NCBI GenBank assembly: GCA_002339015.1
Contig: DDJC01000065.1
Span: 40,090-66,653 of the forward strand
Source: Burkholderiales bacterium UBA1834
GTDB taxonomy: Bacteria > Pseudomonadota > Gammaproteobacteria > Burkholderiales > Burkholderiaceae_C
Reading direction: 5' to 3'
Length of the DNA stretch: 26,564 nt
Shown: positions 1-8,195 of the stretch, in pieces
Layout of the letters: every line of letters starts with the position of its first letter
Numbering within the stretch: the first letter of the stretch is position 1
Translations under genes and position numbers: made by a program
Notes under the pieces: generated by a model
What the model was told of the DNA's origin: nothing
What the model saw: the letters and a program-made list of their open reading frames with translations, nothing else
Databases searched by the model: none

Positions 1-961
1 CGCCGAAGGCGGTGGGCATGGTGGCCAGGCGCATTTCCACCTCTTCGCCAGCGGGGTTGCGCGTCTTGATGCGGCCGTCGAGCGGGCGGCGCTTTTCGAC
101 GACGTCCATGCGGCCCAGCAGCTTGATGCGCGCCGTCATGGCCTGCATCACCGACAGCGGCACCTGGTAGACCATGTGCATCACGCCGTCGATGCGAAAG
201 CGGATGGCGCCCATGTCGCGGCGCGGCTCGAGGTGGATGTCCGAGGCGCGCTGATCGAAGGCGTACTGCCAGAGCCAATCGACCACCTGGATGATGCCCT
301 GGTCGTTGGCATCGAGCTGGCGGTTGGTACGGCCCAGCTCCACCAGCTGCTCGAAGCTGCTGGCCGTGCTGTCGCCGGTCTTCTTGTTGGCATCGCGGAC
401 CGACTTGGCCAGCGTGTAGAACTCGGTGCGGTAGCGCTGCAGCTCCAGCGGGCTGGCCACCACCAGGCGGATGGACTTCTTGGTATGCGCCAGGATCTCG
501 TCGATCCAGCCGACATCCAGCGGCTCGCAGGTGGCGATGGTGATCTCGTTCAGCCCCACCTGGATGGGCAGGGACTTGCGGCGCTCGGCATAGTTGATGG
601 ACATGACATCGGCCACACGGGCCACGTCCACCTTGAGCGGGTCGATGCGCACATAGGGCATGGCCACGCGCGCAGCCAGCCACTCGGTCAGGGGCTCGAG
701 TTCGAGCACGGTGCCGGTGTCCTGGCGCGCCAGGCCAAGGCCGGCCAGGCGCACCAACGGATGCTGCGCGCTGCCACCGGCGGAAAACCGCTGCGCCACA
801 CGCTCGGCATCCTTGAGCGCGATGACATTGTCCTCCGTGAGCCAGGTGACCAGCAGCTTCCAATCCAGCGGCCCCTTGTGGGTGATGGGCCGCTGGTGCG
901 GCCGCGCCTGGGGCGCGGCGGGTTGGGGCGTCAGGTTGGCGACGGGAGGCACAGCACTCAT
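1..961 (-). CDS. GspE/PilB-type secretion/pilus ATPase, N-terminal part (cut by window edge)
   Basis: The first 320 residues of a type II secretion / type IV pilus assembly ATPase are visible, and the frame stays open to the left edge. Residues ~80-185 look like the MshEN-type N-terminal domain. The family core starts with ASDIHLEP (239-246), followed by IRFRIDG (253-259), a segment around GRMDVVEKRRPLDGRIK (283-299) and ATMPTAFG (313-320). The Walker A, Asp-box and Walker B motifs would lie beyond the window, so catalytic competence cannot be judged. These ATPases are cytoplasmic hexamers that drive pseudopilus or pilus polymerisation at the inner membrane. The ATG at 961 is the first possible start, because an in-frame TGA lies 30 nt upstream; no good Shine-Dalgarno (SD) sequence is visible. 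It follows the spermidine-synthase-like gene by 38 bp on the same strand, so the two are probably cotranscribed. I cannot say whether it serves a type II secretion system or a pilus. Confidence 0.88.
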   Translation of the reverse strand, partial: MSAVPPVANLTPQPAAPQARPHQRPITHKGPLDWKLLVTWLTEDNVIALKDAERVAQRFSAGGSAQHPLVRLAGLGLARQDTGTVLELEPLTEWLAARVAMPYVRIDPLKVDVARVADVMSINYAERRKSLPIQVGLNEITIATCEPLDVGWIDEILAHTKKSIRLVVASPLELQRYRTEFYTLAKSVRDANKKTGDSTASSFEQLVELGRTNRQLDANDQGIIQVVDWLWQYAFDQRASDIHLEPRRDMGAIRFRIDGVMHMVYQVPLSVMQAMTARIKLLGRMDVVEKRRPLDGRIKTRNPAGEEVEMRLATMPTAFG

Positions 962-999
962 GGCGATGGTGGGGCGGCGGGTTGCGACTCAGGGAGAGG

Positions 1000-1788
1000 T
1001 CAGCGCTTTGCAGTGCCGGCGAACGGCGACAGAAGCTTGACCCATTTTCGCGCAGGCAGCTCCCAGCGGGCTTGTAAAGTTTCCCCTCTTGACGCCAACT
1101 CGTCACGCGGGGGCAAGTCAAAACCCTTCCAGGCCAGCACGATGGTGTTGCCTTCGGTGGTGGGCTTGAGCATGGCCATGCGGTTCGCCCCGAACGCGGC
1201 GGCGATGCGCTCGGCGCTGCGGTCGAAGCTGGCGTCGCGCCCGAACAAGTTCACGCTCATCACGCCACCATCGTCGAGCACGCTCCAGCAGGCACGGTAG
1301 AAGGCTTCGTCGTCCAGCACCGGGCTGGCGGCCTCGTGGTCATACAAGTCGACACACAGGGCGTCGAAAGCCGCCGTGTGTGCAGGATCGACCACGAACC
1401 GTGCCGCATCCTGTTCGAGCACGGTCAGGCGCTCGTCGTCAAAGGGCAGGTGGAACCATGCGCGGCAGGCTGCGATCACGCCGGAGTTGATCTCGACCAC
1501 GGTGGTGGGCAGGCGCAGCACCGCATGGCAGTACTTGGTGAGGGCGCCGGTGCCCAGGCCCAGCTGCAGGCAGCGGGTGCCGGGCAGCGCGTTTTCAGGC
1601 CGCAGCAGCAGCCAGGCCATCATGCGCTGGATGTACTCCAGCTCCAGCTTGAGCGGCTTGCGGATGCGCATGGCGCCCTGGATCCAGGGCGTGCCCAGGT
1701 GCAGGTAGCGGATCCCGCGCTCTTCGGAGATGGTGGCCTCGGCCAGGATGGATTTCTTGGGGCGTTTCACGGGGCGTGAGTGTCGCAT
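1000..1788 (-). CDS. Spermidine-synthase-like SAM-fold protein
   Basis: This 262-residue protein has the Rossmann methyltransferase/spermidine synthase fold. A glycine-rich nucleotide loop LQLGLGTG (74-81) is followed by the acidic strand end VVEIN (97-101), which would hold the adenosyl ribose. In true spermidine synthases a D-x-x-D-P-x-G type segment carries the catalytic Asp. The corresponding place here reads DLYDHEAASP (147-156), so putrescine aminopropylation is doubtful and a different SAM or decarboxylated-SAM reaction is possible. No transmembrane segment is seen. The ATG at 1788 is preferred over an upstream in-frame start at 1914, because the extra 42 residues are low-complexity Gly/Arg/Ala and would overlap the divergent glycosylase gene. 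It lies 38 bp upstream of the secretion ATPase on the same strand. Family assignment is firm; the reaction is not. Confidence 0.82.
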   Translation of the reverse strand: MRHSRPVKRPKKSILAEATISEERGIRYLHLGTPWIQGAMRIRKPLKLELEYIQRMMAWLLLRPENALPGTRCLQLGLGTGALTKYCHAVLRLPTTVVEINSGVIAACRAWFHLPFDDERLTVLEQDAARFVVDPAHTAAFDALCVDLYDHEAASPVLDDEAFYRACWSVLDDGGVMSVNLFGRDASFDRSAERIAAAFGANRMAMLKPTTEGNTIVLAWKGFDLPPRDELASRGETLQARWELPARKWVKLLSPFAGTAKR

Positions 1789-1816
1789 GGCGGGGCTTTG
1801 GGAATAATGGCCGGGT

Positions 1817-2389
1817 ATGCCCCGCCCCCCGCGCCCTGCCCCGCCCGCCGCCCCACCTCTGCCCACCGATGGCCAGGCACAGCCGACACCCTTGCAGGGT
1901 TTGGCGCCCATCATCTCGCCGCGAACCAGGCTGATCGTGCTGGGCAGCTTTCCTGGCGTGGCCTCGCTGGTGGAGCAGCAGTATTACGCGCACCCGCGCA
2001 ACCACTTCTGGCCCATCCTGTCCGTGCTGTGGGCGCTGCACGGCGATGCGGCCCTGCAGCGCAGGCCCTACGCGGAGCGCATCGCCGAAGCACAGCGGCG
2101 AGGCCTGGGCATCTGGGATGTCTACGCCAGCTGCCTGCGCGAAGGCAGCCTGGACAGCGACATCGAGCAGGCCGAACTGAACCCGCTGCACCGGCTGAAG
2201 GCTTGGGCGCCCGGCCTGCAGGCCATTGCCCACAACGGCGGCGAATCGGCAAGGCACATGAAGATCACGCAGGCACTGGGACTGCCTGTGGTGAAGCTGC
2301 CCTCGACCAGCCCGGCCAATGCATCGTGGTCGTTCGAGCGCAAGGTGGCGGCCTGGCGCGAAGTGTTCGAGCAAGTTGGCTTGGCGTGA
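1817..2389 (+). CDS. Hypoxanthine-DNA (deoxyinosine) glycosylase, UDG superfamily family 6 type
   Basis: This 190-residue protein matches the family that removes deaminated adenine (hypoxanthine) from DNA, a base-excision repair step. The superfamily motif 1 reads GSFPG (43-47), with Phe where most uracil-DNA glycosylases have Asn or Gln. It is followed by the family-typical YYAHPRNHFW (56-65), whose Asn-62 is, as I recall, a candidate catalytic residue. The C-terminal DNA-intercalation motif is LPSTSPANAS (161-170). The first ~28 residues are Pro/Ala-rich and look disordered. Starts are only 28 bp apart from the divergent spermidine-synthase-like gene, so any promoters must overlap its coding region or this short gap. 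No clear SD sequence precedes the ATG; an internal start nearer residue 30 is possible but none is obvious. The gene ends 66 bp from the convergent TatD-type gene. Confidence 0.85.
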   Translation: MPRPPRPAPPAAPPLPTDGQAQPTPLQGLAPIISPRTRLIVLGSFPGVASLVEQQYYAHPRNHFWPILSVLWALHGDAALQRRPYAERIAEAQRRGLGIWDVYASCLREGSLDSDIEQAELNPLHRLKAWAPGLQAIAHNGGESARHMKITQALGLPVVKLPSTSPANASWSFERKVAAWREVFEQVGLA

Positions 2390-2455
2390 CGGATCGGCCT
2401 GCGGACGCCGCGCTCCAGCGCGACATGGTGGACGCGGCCATCCACCCGTGCTCGG

Positions 2456-3304
2456 TCATCCCATCAGGGCACCGAGCCGGGGCAGCACGCGCAGCGCGTT
2501 GCGGGTGGTGATCCGCCGGGCCTGCTCGACGCGCCAGCCTCGCAATTCGGCCAAGGTCTCGGCGATGCGTGGCAATTGCGACGGTTCATTACGGCTTCGT
2601 TCGCCCCGGGCGCGCGCCTCGGCCGTCTTGTAGAGCCAGTGCGGCGGGATGTCGGGCGAATCGGTCTCCAGCACCAGATGGGCTTCGGGCAGCCAGGCCG
2701 CGACGCGGCGGATCTGCAAGGCACGATCAAAGGTCATGGCGCCGCCGAAACCCAGGCAGAAGCCCAGTTCGACGAAGGCCTCGGCCTGCTGTTCGCTGCC
2801 GTTGAAGGCATGGGCGATGCCACCGGATACTGGGCGACCTTCGGCCTTCATGCGCCGCAGGTGCTTGAGCAACTGGTCCGCCGTGCGGCGAACGTGCAGG
2901 ATCACGGGCAGGCCAGCCTCCTGGGCCACGGCCAGTTGAGCGGCATAGAGGGTGTCCTGCCGTTCGCGGCTGGCCTCGTCCTGGATTCCGGGCACGAAGC
3001 CATCCAGGCCGATCTCGCCCACGGCCACCAGGCGGGGGTCATCGCGCCAGCGGTGCAAGGCGTCGCGCAGACGCCCGGGCGCATCGTCGCCCACCTCGTT
3101 GACAAAGAGAGGGTGGCTGCCCAGCGCGTAGGCGCCGTCGCAGTCGATGGCCGCCTGCCGAGCCGCCTCGAAGGTGCCCGGCGTGATGGACACCACCACC
3201 TGTCGCACATGGGCCTCACGCGCACGCGCGATCACCTCGCCACGGTCCGGGTCGAACTCGGGCGCATCGAGGTGGCTGTGGGTGTCGATCCAGAAATCGG
3301 CCAT
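2456..3304 (-). CDS. TatD-family metal-dependent hydrolase (YjjV-like)
   Basis: This is a 282-residue TIM-barrel metallohydrolase of the TatD family, cytoplasmic DNases or exonucleases with a two-metal centre. Metal-binding motifs appear in order: the N-terminal HxH in DTHSHLD (7-13), VGEIGLDG with the bridging Glu, LPVILHVRRT, GIAHAFNGS and LETDSPDIPP. The HVRRT and HAFNGSEQQA segments resemble Escherichia coli YjjV more than TatD itself. The ATG at 3304 is chosen because it puts the metal motif at the usual distance from the N terminus; the upstream in-frame start at 3352 adds 16 unconserved residues. It follows lolD on the same strand after 78 bp and may be the last gene of a lolC-lolD-tatD unit. 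The substrate in this organism is unknown. Confidence 0.92.
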   Translation of the reverse strand: MADFWIDTHSHLDAPEFDPDRGEVIARAREAHVRQVVVSITPGTFEAARQAAIDCDGAYALGSHPLFVNEVGDDAPGRLRDALHRWRDDPRLVAVGEIGLDGFVPGIQDEASRERQDTLYAAQLAVAQEAGLPVILHVRRTADQLLKHLRRMKAEGRPVSGGIAHAFNGSEQQAEAFVELGFCLGFGGAMTFDRALQIRRVAAWLPEAHLVLETDSPDIPPHWLYKTAEARARGERSRNEPSQLPRIAETLAELRGWRVEQARRITTRNALRVLPRLGALMG

Positions 3305-3382
3305 GGCGTCATCATGCCCCGGGTGCAAGCCCCGGCAGGCCGGCAGGGGCAAATGGCCAAGCGGCCATCACCAAGGACGCAC

Positions 3383-4060
3383 TCAGAGGCTCAGGCGCCC
3401 CTCGATCAGATGCGCCTGCACATCGCAGCGCTGTGCCAGCGCCTCATCGTGCGTCACCATGATCAGTGCCGTACCCTGCTCTCGAGCCACCTCGCGCATC
3501 AGCGCGAAGACACCATCGGCCGTGCGGCGATCAAGGTTGCCGGTGGGTTCGTCAGCCAGCACGCAGGCCGGCTTGGTGACCAGTGCACGCGCCACGGCCA
3601 CGCGCTGGCGCTCACCGCCGGACAGCTCCGCCGGGCGGTGCTCGGCACGGGCGCCCAGGCCCACCTGCGCCAGCACGGCCAGGGCAGCGCGGCGGGCTTC
3701 GTCGATCGGCAGGCGGCGGATCAGCAAGGGCATGGCCACGTTGTCCAGCGCCGAGAACTCGGGCAGCAGGTGGTGGAACTGGTAAACGAAGCCCAGATGC
3801 TGGTTGCGCCAGCGGCCCTGCTCGGCGGGGTTCATCCCGGCCCAGTCACGTCCCATCAGCATCACACGGCCCTGCGTGGGCAGGTCCAGGCCGCCCAGCA
3901 CATGCAACAGGGTGCTCTTGCCCGAGCCGGACTGGCCCACGATGGCCAGCGATTGCCCATAGGACACGCTCAGGTCCACCCCCTGCAGCACGCTCACGTC
4001 CAGGGGGCCCTCTTCATAGCGCTTGTGCACGCCCTGGGCCGACAGAATGATTTCGCTCAT
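3383..4060 (-). CDS. lolD: Lipoprotein-releasing ABC transporter ATPase LolD
   Basis: This 225-residue ABC ATPase powers extraction of mature lipoproteins from the inner membrane for delivery to LolA. Motifs are complete: Walker A GQSGSGKST (42-50), Q-loop Gln-94 in FVYQFHHLLPEFSALDN (91-107, typical of LolD), signature LSGGE (146-150), Walker B VLADEP (167-172) and H-loop His-204 in MVTHDEA. Length equals the usual LolD. The SD-like GGAAAGG lies 9 nt upstream of the ATG. It is 21 bp downstream of the LolC/E-type permease gene on the same strand, the standard Lol arrangement, which separates it from the similar MacB and FtsE ATPases. Confidence 0.96.
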   Translation of the reverse strand: MSEIILSAQGVHKRYEEGPLDVSVLQGVDLSVSYGQSLAIVGQSGSGKSTLLHVLGGLDLPTQGRVMLMGRDWAGMNPAEQGRWRNQHLGFVYQFHHLLPEFSALDNVAMPLLIRRLPIDEARRAALAVLAQVGLGARAEHRPAELSGGERQRVAVARALVTKPACVLADEPTGNLDRRTADGVFALMREVAREQGTALIMVTHDEALAQRCDVQAHLIEGRLSL

Positions 4061-4081
4061 GCGCGAGTGCCTTTCCGGTTC

Positions 4082-5335
4082 TTATTCATAGCGCAGGGCT
4101 TCGGCCGGCTGCACGCGGCTGGCACGCCAGCTGGGGTAGAGGGTGGCCAGCAGCGCCAGCACCATGGACAGCACCGCGATGGGGATGATGTCGGCCGATT
4201 GAGGCTCGCTGGGCATCTTGCTGATCAGGTAGATGCTGCCCGGCAGGAAGTGCACGCCGAGCAGGCCCTCGATGAAGGGCACGATCACATCGATGTTGAA
4301 GGCCACCAGCAGACCCAGGCCCAGCCCCGAGAGCGTGCCCAGCACGCCCGACAGCGCCCCCTGCACCATGAAGATGCCCATCACCGAGGCGGGGCTGGCA
4401 CCCAGCGTGCGCAGGATGGCGATGTCGGCGCGCTTGTCGGTCACCGTCATCACCAGGGTGGAGACCAGGTTGAAGGCCGCCACCGCGACGATCAGGGTGA
4501 GGATGATGAACATCATGCGCTTTTCCACCTGCACGGCATCGAACCAGTTGCGGTTGGTGTGCGTCCAGTCGCGCACGACGACGTCCGGCCCCAGCGACTC
4601 GGCCAGCTCATTGCCAACCGCCCGGGCCTGCTGCGCATCCTTGAGCTGGATCTGCACGCCCGTGGGCCCGCCGGTGCGGAACAGACGGGCGGCGTCGTCC
4701 ATGTGCACCATGACCAGACCGCTGTCGTATTCGTAGTGGCCGGCCTCGAAGGTGCCTACCACCACCATCTGCTTGAGGCGGGGCACCACCCCGGCCGGCG
4801 TGACCTGGCCACTGGGTGCCACCAGGGTGACCGGATCCCCCACATGCACGCCCATGCTGCGGGCCAGTTCACCGCCCATCACCACGCCCCAGCCGCCGGG
4901 CTGCAACTTGTTCAGCACCGGCTGCAGGCCACGCGCCAGCGGCGTGACCTCGGCCTCGCGGGCCGGGTCGATGCCGCGCACCAGCACGCCGCGCATGTCC
5001 TCGCCACGGGCGATCAAGGCCTGGGCAGGCACGAAGGGCGCCGCCCCCACCACCGCGGGGTTCTTGCGGGCCTGGGCCGCCAGCGCCTGCCAGTCACTCA
5101 GGGGGGCACCTCGGGAATCGAACAGCTCCACGTGGGACACCACCGAGAGCATGCGGTCGCGCACCTCCTTCTGGAAGCCGTTCATCACAGAGAGCACGAT
5201 GATCAGGGCGGCGACGCCCAGGGCGATGCCGATCACGGACACGCCCGAGATGAAGGAAATGAATCCGTTGCGCCGGGCGCTGCGCCCGGCCCGCGTGTAG
5301 CGCCAGCCGATGCGCCATTCATAGGGAAGCTTCAT
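4082..5335 (-). CDS. lolC: Lipoprotein-releasing ABC transporter permease LolC/LolE
   Basis: This 417-residue inner-membrane permease is the partner of LolD. The topology is that of the MacB/LolC-E class: one N-terminal membrane segment (about 25-52), a large periplasmic domain, then three C-terminal segments (about 274-297, 318-350 and 381-405). The N terminus WRIGWRYTRAG followed by GFISFISGVSVIGIALGV is characteristic of LolC/E, and the C terminus reads LRYE. Only one permease gene is present here, so it may form a homodimer instead of the enterobacterial LolC-LolE heterodimer, if no second copy exists elsewhere. The ATG at 5335 matches the family N terminus; a longer in-frame extension upstream overlaps the divergent gene and looks spurious. 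No SD is evident, and the divergent RpfE-like gene starts 35 bp away. Confidence 0.95.
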   Translation of the reverse strand: MKLPYEWRIGWRYTRAGRSARRNGFISFISGVSVIGIALGVAALIIVLSVMNGFQKEVRDRMLSVVSHVELFDSRGAPLSDWQALAAQARKNPAVVGAAPFVPAQALIARGEDMRGVLVRGIDPAREAEVTPLARGLQPVLNKLQPGGWGVVMGGELARSMGVHVGDPVTLVAPSGQVTPAGVVPRLKQMVVVGTFEAGHYEYDSGLVMVHMDDAARLFRTGGPTGVQIQLKDAQQARAVGNELAESLGPDVVVRDWTHTNRNWFDAVQVEKRMMFIILTLIVAVAAFNLVSTLVMTVTDKRADIAILRTLGASPASVMGIFMVQGALSGVLGTLSGLGLGLLVAFNIDVIVPFIEGLLGVHFLPGSIYLISKMPSEPQSADIIPIAVLSMVLALLATLYPSWRASRVQPAEALRYE

Positions 5336-5370
5336 GGTGTGCGCAGTGTACTCATTCGATAATCCACCCC

Positions 5371-6441
5371 ATGCCCGCGCCTTCCGCTGCTCCCGCAGAC
5401 CTGACCCCACCCCTGCCCTGTGTGCCGGGCGTCGACCACCTCGTGATCCCCTGGGCCGTGGGCCTGGCCGAGCCGCAGGAAGAAGCCCGCCCCGGGCAGG
5501 ACATGGCCGATGCCCTGCCCGAACTGCCGGCGCTGCAGGCCCTGCTGGAACGCCTGACCGAACAGCAATGGCTGCGTGGCGACGAATACCAGCGGGCTGG
5601 CCCGCACGAGCGCTTCCTGGCCGGTGCCGTGGCTTGGCCCGACGCCCAGCCTGGCGACAGGGACACCCTGCCTGCCGCACAGCCCCCCTGGGCCGCGCTG
5701 TGGGCCCACCTGGATGGCCTGCCCACCCATCAGGGCGAAGCCTGGGGGCTGATGACCCCTTCGCACTGGCTGATGGGGCGTGATCACCTCACACTGCTGC
5801 ACCCCCATGAACTGGCCCTGAGCGAGGGCGAATCGCGCACCCTGTTCAATGCCGTGCGGCCGCTGTTCGAGAGCGAAGGCTGGGAGATGACCTGGGGATC
5901 CCCCCTGCGCTGGTATGTCCGCAACGCCGCCCTGGGCGATATGCCCAGTGCCTCGCTCGACCGCGTCATCGGCCGCAACCCCGACCTGTGGATGCCTGAC
6001 CACCCGCAGGCCCGTCTGCTGCGCCGCCTGCAGAACGAGGTGCAGATGCTGCTGTACCAGCACCCAGTGAACGACGAGCGTGAATCGCGGCGCGCCTTGA
6101 GCGTGAATTCCTTCTGGCTCAGCGGCACCGGCATGCCCGTGGCCGATACCGGCTGGCCCACGTGGCCGTTGCAAGTGGCCGATGCCCCGCGCCAGGCCCT
6201 GCTGCGTGGCGACCTGCCGGCCTGGCAGGCCGCCTGGCAGGCGCTGGACGCCGGCCCGCTGCGCGAGCTGAACCAGGCGCTGAATGCAGGCCACCCCGTG
6301 CGCCTGACCCTGTGCGGCGAACGCCATGCCCTGACACTGTCACCGCCCGCCCAGCGCCCTGGCCTGTGGTCCGCCCTGGGCCGTGCCCTGCCCTGGCGCA
6401 AGCCAACCGTGCGCACAACCGACCTGCTGCGCCAACTCTGA
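5371..6441 (+). CDS. Conserved RpfE / cofactor-independent phosphoglycerate mutase-like protein
   Basis: This 356-residue protein belongs to the uncharacterised family labelled RpfE or ApgM-like (COG4255) in beta- and gammaproteobacteria. Recognisable features are the C-terminal block LSVNSFWLSGTG (about residues 244-255), shared by this family, and a preceding RLLRRLQNEVQMLLYQHPVN segment. No signal peptide or membrane segment is seen, so it is probably cytoplasmic. Biochemical activity is not established; the mutase label rests on distant similarity, and I do not see a convincing set of metal-binding residues. Its position directly before recJ (17-bp gap) is as in the Xanthomonas rpf region and in Burkholderia, which supports the family call. 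The ATG at 5371 is the first in frame with coding character and has no obvious SD. Confidence 0.75.
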   Translation: MPAPSAAPADLTPPLPCVPGVDHLVIPWAVGLAEPQEEARPGQDMADALPELPALQALLERLTEQQWLRGDEYQRAGPHERFLAGAVAWPDAQPGDRDTLPAAQPPWAALWAHLDGLPTHQGEAWGLMTPSHWLMGRDHLTLLHPHELALSEGESRTLFNAVRPLFESEGWEMTWGSPLRWYVRNAALGDMPSASLDRVIGRNPDLWMPDHPQARLLRRLQNEVQMLLYQHPVNDERESRRALSVNSFWLSGTGMPVADTGWPTWPLQVADAPRQALLRGDLPAWQAAWQALDAGPLRELNQALNAGHPVRLTLCGERHALTLSPPAQRPGLWSALGRALPWRKPTVRTTDLLRQL

Positions 6442-6458
6442 CTCATATCCTGCCTTCC

Positions 6459-8195
6459 ATGAAGTTCATCGCCCGAGACATCCCGCCCCGCCCTGCCTGG
6501 GTACTGGAGCAGGCCGGCACCCACCCCTTGCTGGCGCGCCTGCTGGCCGCCCGTGGCATCCGCACCCTTGACGAGATGGACGATGCCCCCGCCCGCCTGC
6601 TGCCGCCCAGCGGCCTGCAGGGCATCGACACCGCCGCCACCTTGCTGGCCGACGCCATCGACAAGGGCCGGCGCATCTGCATCGTGGCCGACTACGACTG
6701 CGACGGCGCCACCGCCTGCGCCACCGGGCTGCGCGGCCTGGCCCTGCTGGGCGCCACGCCCGCCCAGCTCTGCTACGTGGTGCCCGACCGAGCGCTGCAC
6801 GGCTATGGCCTGACCCCGCCCATCGTCGACATGGTCCGCGCCCGCCAAGCCGACATCCTGGTCACCGTGGACAACGGCATGGCCAGCCACGAGGCGGTCG
6901 ACAAGGCCCGCGCCCTGGGCATGCAGGTGCTGATCACCGACCACCACCTGCCTGTCGTCGATGCGCAGGGCCAGCCCAGCCTGCCGGCCGCCGATGCCAT
7001 CGTGAACCCCAACCAGCCGGCTTGCGGGTTCGCCAGCAAGGCCCTGGTCGGCGTGGGCGTGATGTTCTACGTGCTGCTGGCCGTGCGCGCGGAGCTGCGC
7101 CGCCGCGGTCGCTTCGAGGCCGGCAGCCAGCCACGCCTGGAGGCGCTGCTGGACCTGGTCGCCCTGGGCACCATCGCCGACGTGGGCCGCCTGGACGCCA
7201 ACAACCGCCGCCTGGTGTCACTGGGGCTCAAGCGCATCCGGTCAGGCCGCATGCAGCCGGGCCTGGCCGCCCTGTACCGCGCCGCGGGCCGTGATCCGGC
7301 ACGCGCCAGCGCGCAGGATTTCGGCTTCGCCCTGGGCCCGCGCATCAACGCGGCCGGGCGCCTGGCCGAGATGGGCCTGGGCATCGAGTGCCTGATCACC
7401 GACGACCTGGACCGCGCCGACATGCTGGCCCGCCAGCTGGACGCCATCAACCGCGAGCGCCGCGAAGTCGAGGCCGGCATGCGCGACCAGGCCGAGATGA
7501 CGCTGGACAGCCTGCTTCCTGACGGTGACATCCCCTCGGCCTTGTCCCTGTTCGACGACGGTTTCCACGAGGGCGTGGTCGGCATCGTGGCTTCGCGCCT
7601 GAAGGATCGCCTGCACCGTCCCACCTTCATCTTCGCGCGCGGCCAGGACGGTTTGCTCAAGGGCTCGGGCCGCTCGATCCCCGGTTTTCACCTGCGCGAC
7701 GCGCTGGACCTTGTCAGCAAGCGCCATCCTGGCCTGCTGCACCGCTTCGGTGGTCATGCCATGGCGGCCGGCTGCACCATTTCACCGGAGGATCATGAGC
7801 TGTTCAGAAGCGCCCTGCTGGCCGTGGCCGATGCTGGGCTGGACGCCGACCTGCTGTCACGGCGCGTGCCCACCGACGGCGCACTGGACGGCCAGTGGTA
7901 CACCGCCGAGGTGGCCCAGCTGATTGATCAGGCCGTGTGGGGGCCGGGCTTCGAGGCCCCGGTGTTCTGCGACATGGTGGAGGTGGTGAACCAGCGCCTG
8001 GTGGGCGAGCGCCATCTCAAGCTGAGCCTTCGGGTGCAAGGCCAGTTGCGCGACGGAATCTGGTTCGGGCGAAGCGAACCCCTGCCGGCGCGCACGCGCC
8101 TGGCCTTCCGCCTCTCGCTGGACGAGTTCCAGGGGCGGCAGCGGGTTCAGATGGTGGTCGAGGGCGCAGAAGGCGCCGACACTCAGCCCTTGTAG
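6459..8195 (+). CDS. recJ: Single-stranded-DNA-specific 5'-3' exonuclease RecJ
   Basis: This 578-residue DHH-family nuclease degrades single-stranded DNA 5' to 3' in RecF-pathway recombination, base-excision and mismatch repair. Motifs in order are VADYDCDGAT (76-85, the DxD metal motif), VTVDNG with Asp-138, the family DHH at 161-163, LGPRINAAGRL, and the DHHA1-type GGHAMAAG in the C-terminal half. The C-terminal OB-like segment includes LKLSLRVQGQ. Length matches other proteobacterial RecJ. An in-frame extension back to 6162 is rejected because it overlaps the upstream gene and lacks similarity; ATG 6459 gives the family N terminus. The last 13 bases overlap the 3' end of the convergent flgN. 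Confidence 0.96.
   Translation: MKFIARDIPPRPAWVLEQAGTHPLLARLLAARGIRTLDEMDDAPARLLPPSGLQGIDTAATLLADAIDKGRRICIVADYDCDGATACATGLRGLALLGATPAQLCYVVPDRALHGYGLTPPIVDMVRARQADILVTVDNGMASHEAVDKARALGMQVLITDHHLPVVDAQGQPSLPAADAIVNPNQPACGFASKALVGVGVMFYVLLAVRAELRRRGRFEAGSQPRLEALLDLVALGTIADVGRLDANNRRLVSLGLKRIRSGRMQPGLAALYRAAGRDPARASAQDFGFALGPRINAAGRLAEMGLGIECLITDDLDRADMLARQLDAINRERREVEAGMRDQAEMTLDSLLPDGDIPSALSLFDDGFHEGVVGIVASRLKDRLHRPTFIFARGQDGLLKGSGRSIPGFHLRDALDLVSKRHPGLLHRFGGHAMAAGCTISPEDHELFRSALLAVADAGLDADLLSRRVPTDGALDGQWYTAEVAQLIDQAVWGPGFEAPVFCDMVEVVNQRLVGERHLKLSLRVQGQLRDGIWFGRSEPLPARTRLAFRLSLDEFQGRQRVQMVVEGAEGADTQPL

Noticed and set aside
1075..1101. TAAAGTTT on the plus strand, a perfect FliA -35 element
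   Set aside because: The base-exact -10 position reads GCCAACTC (about half matching), and it lies inside the spermidine-synthase-like gene, antisense, with no gene downstream on that strand until 1817.
2576..5362. 928-codon open frame on the plus strand
   Set aside because: It is the reverse complement of tatD-like, lolD and lolC; its product is His/Gln/Gly/Arg-rich low-complexity sequence typical of antisense frames in GC-rich DNA.
6162..6458. Extended N terminus of recJ starting at 6162
   Set aside because: It overlaps the end of the preceding gene by almost 280 bases and consists of Pro/Arg/Ala-rich sequence; RecJ homologues start at the MKFIARDIPPR equivalent.
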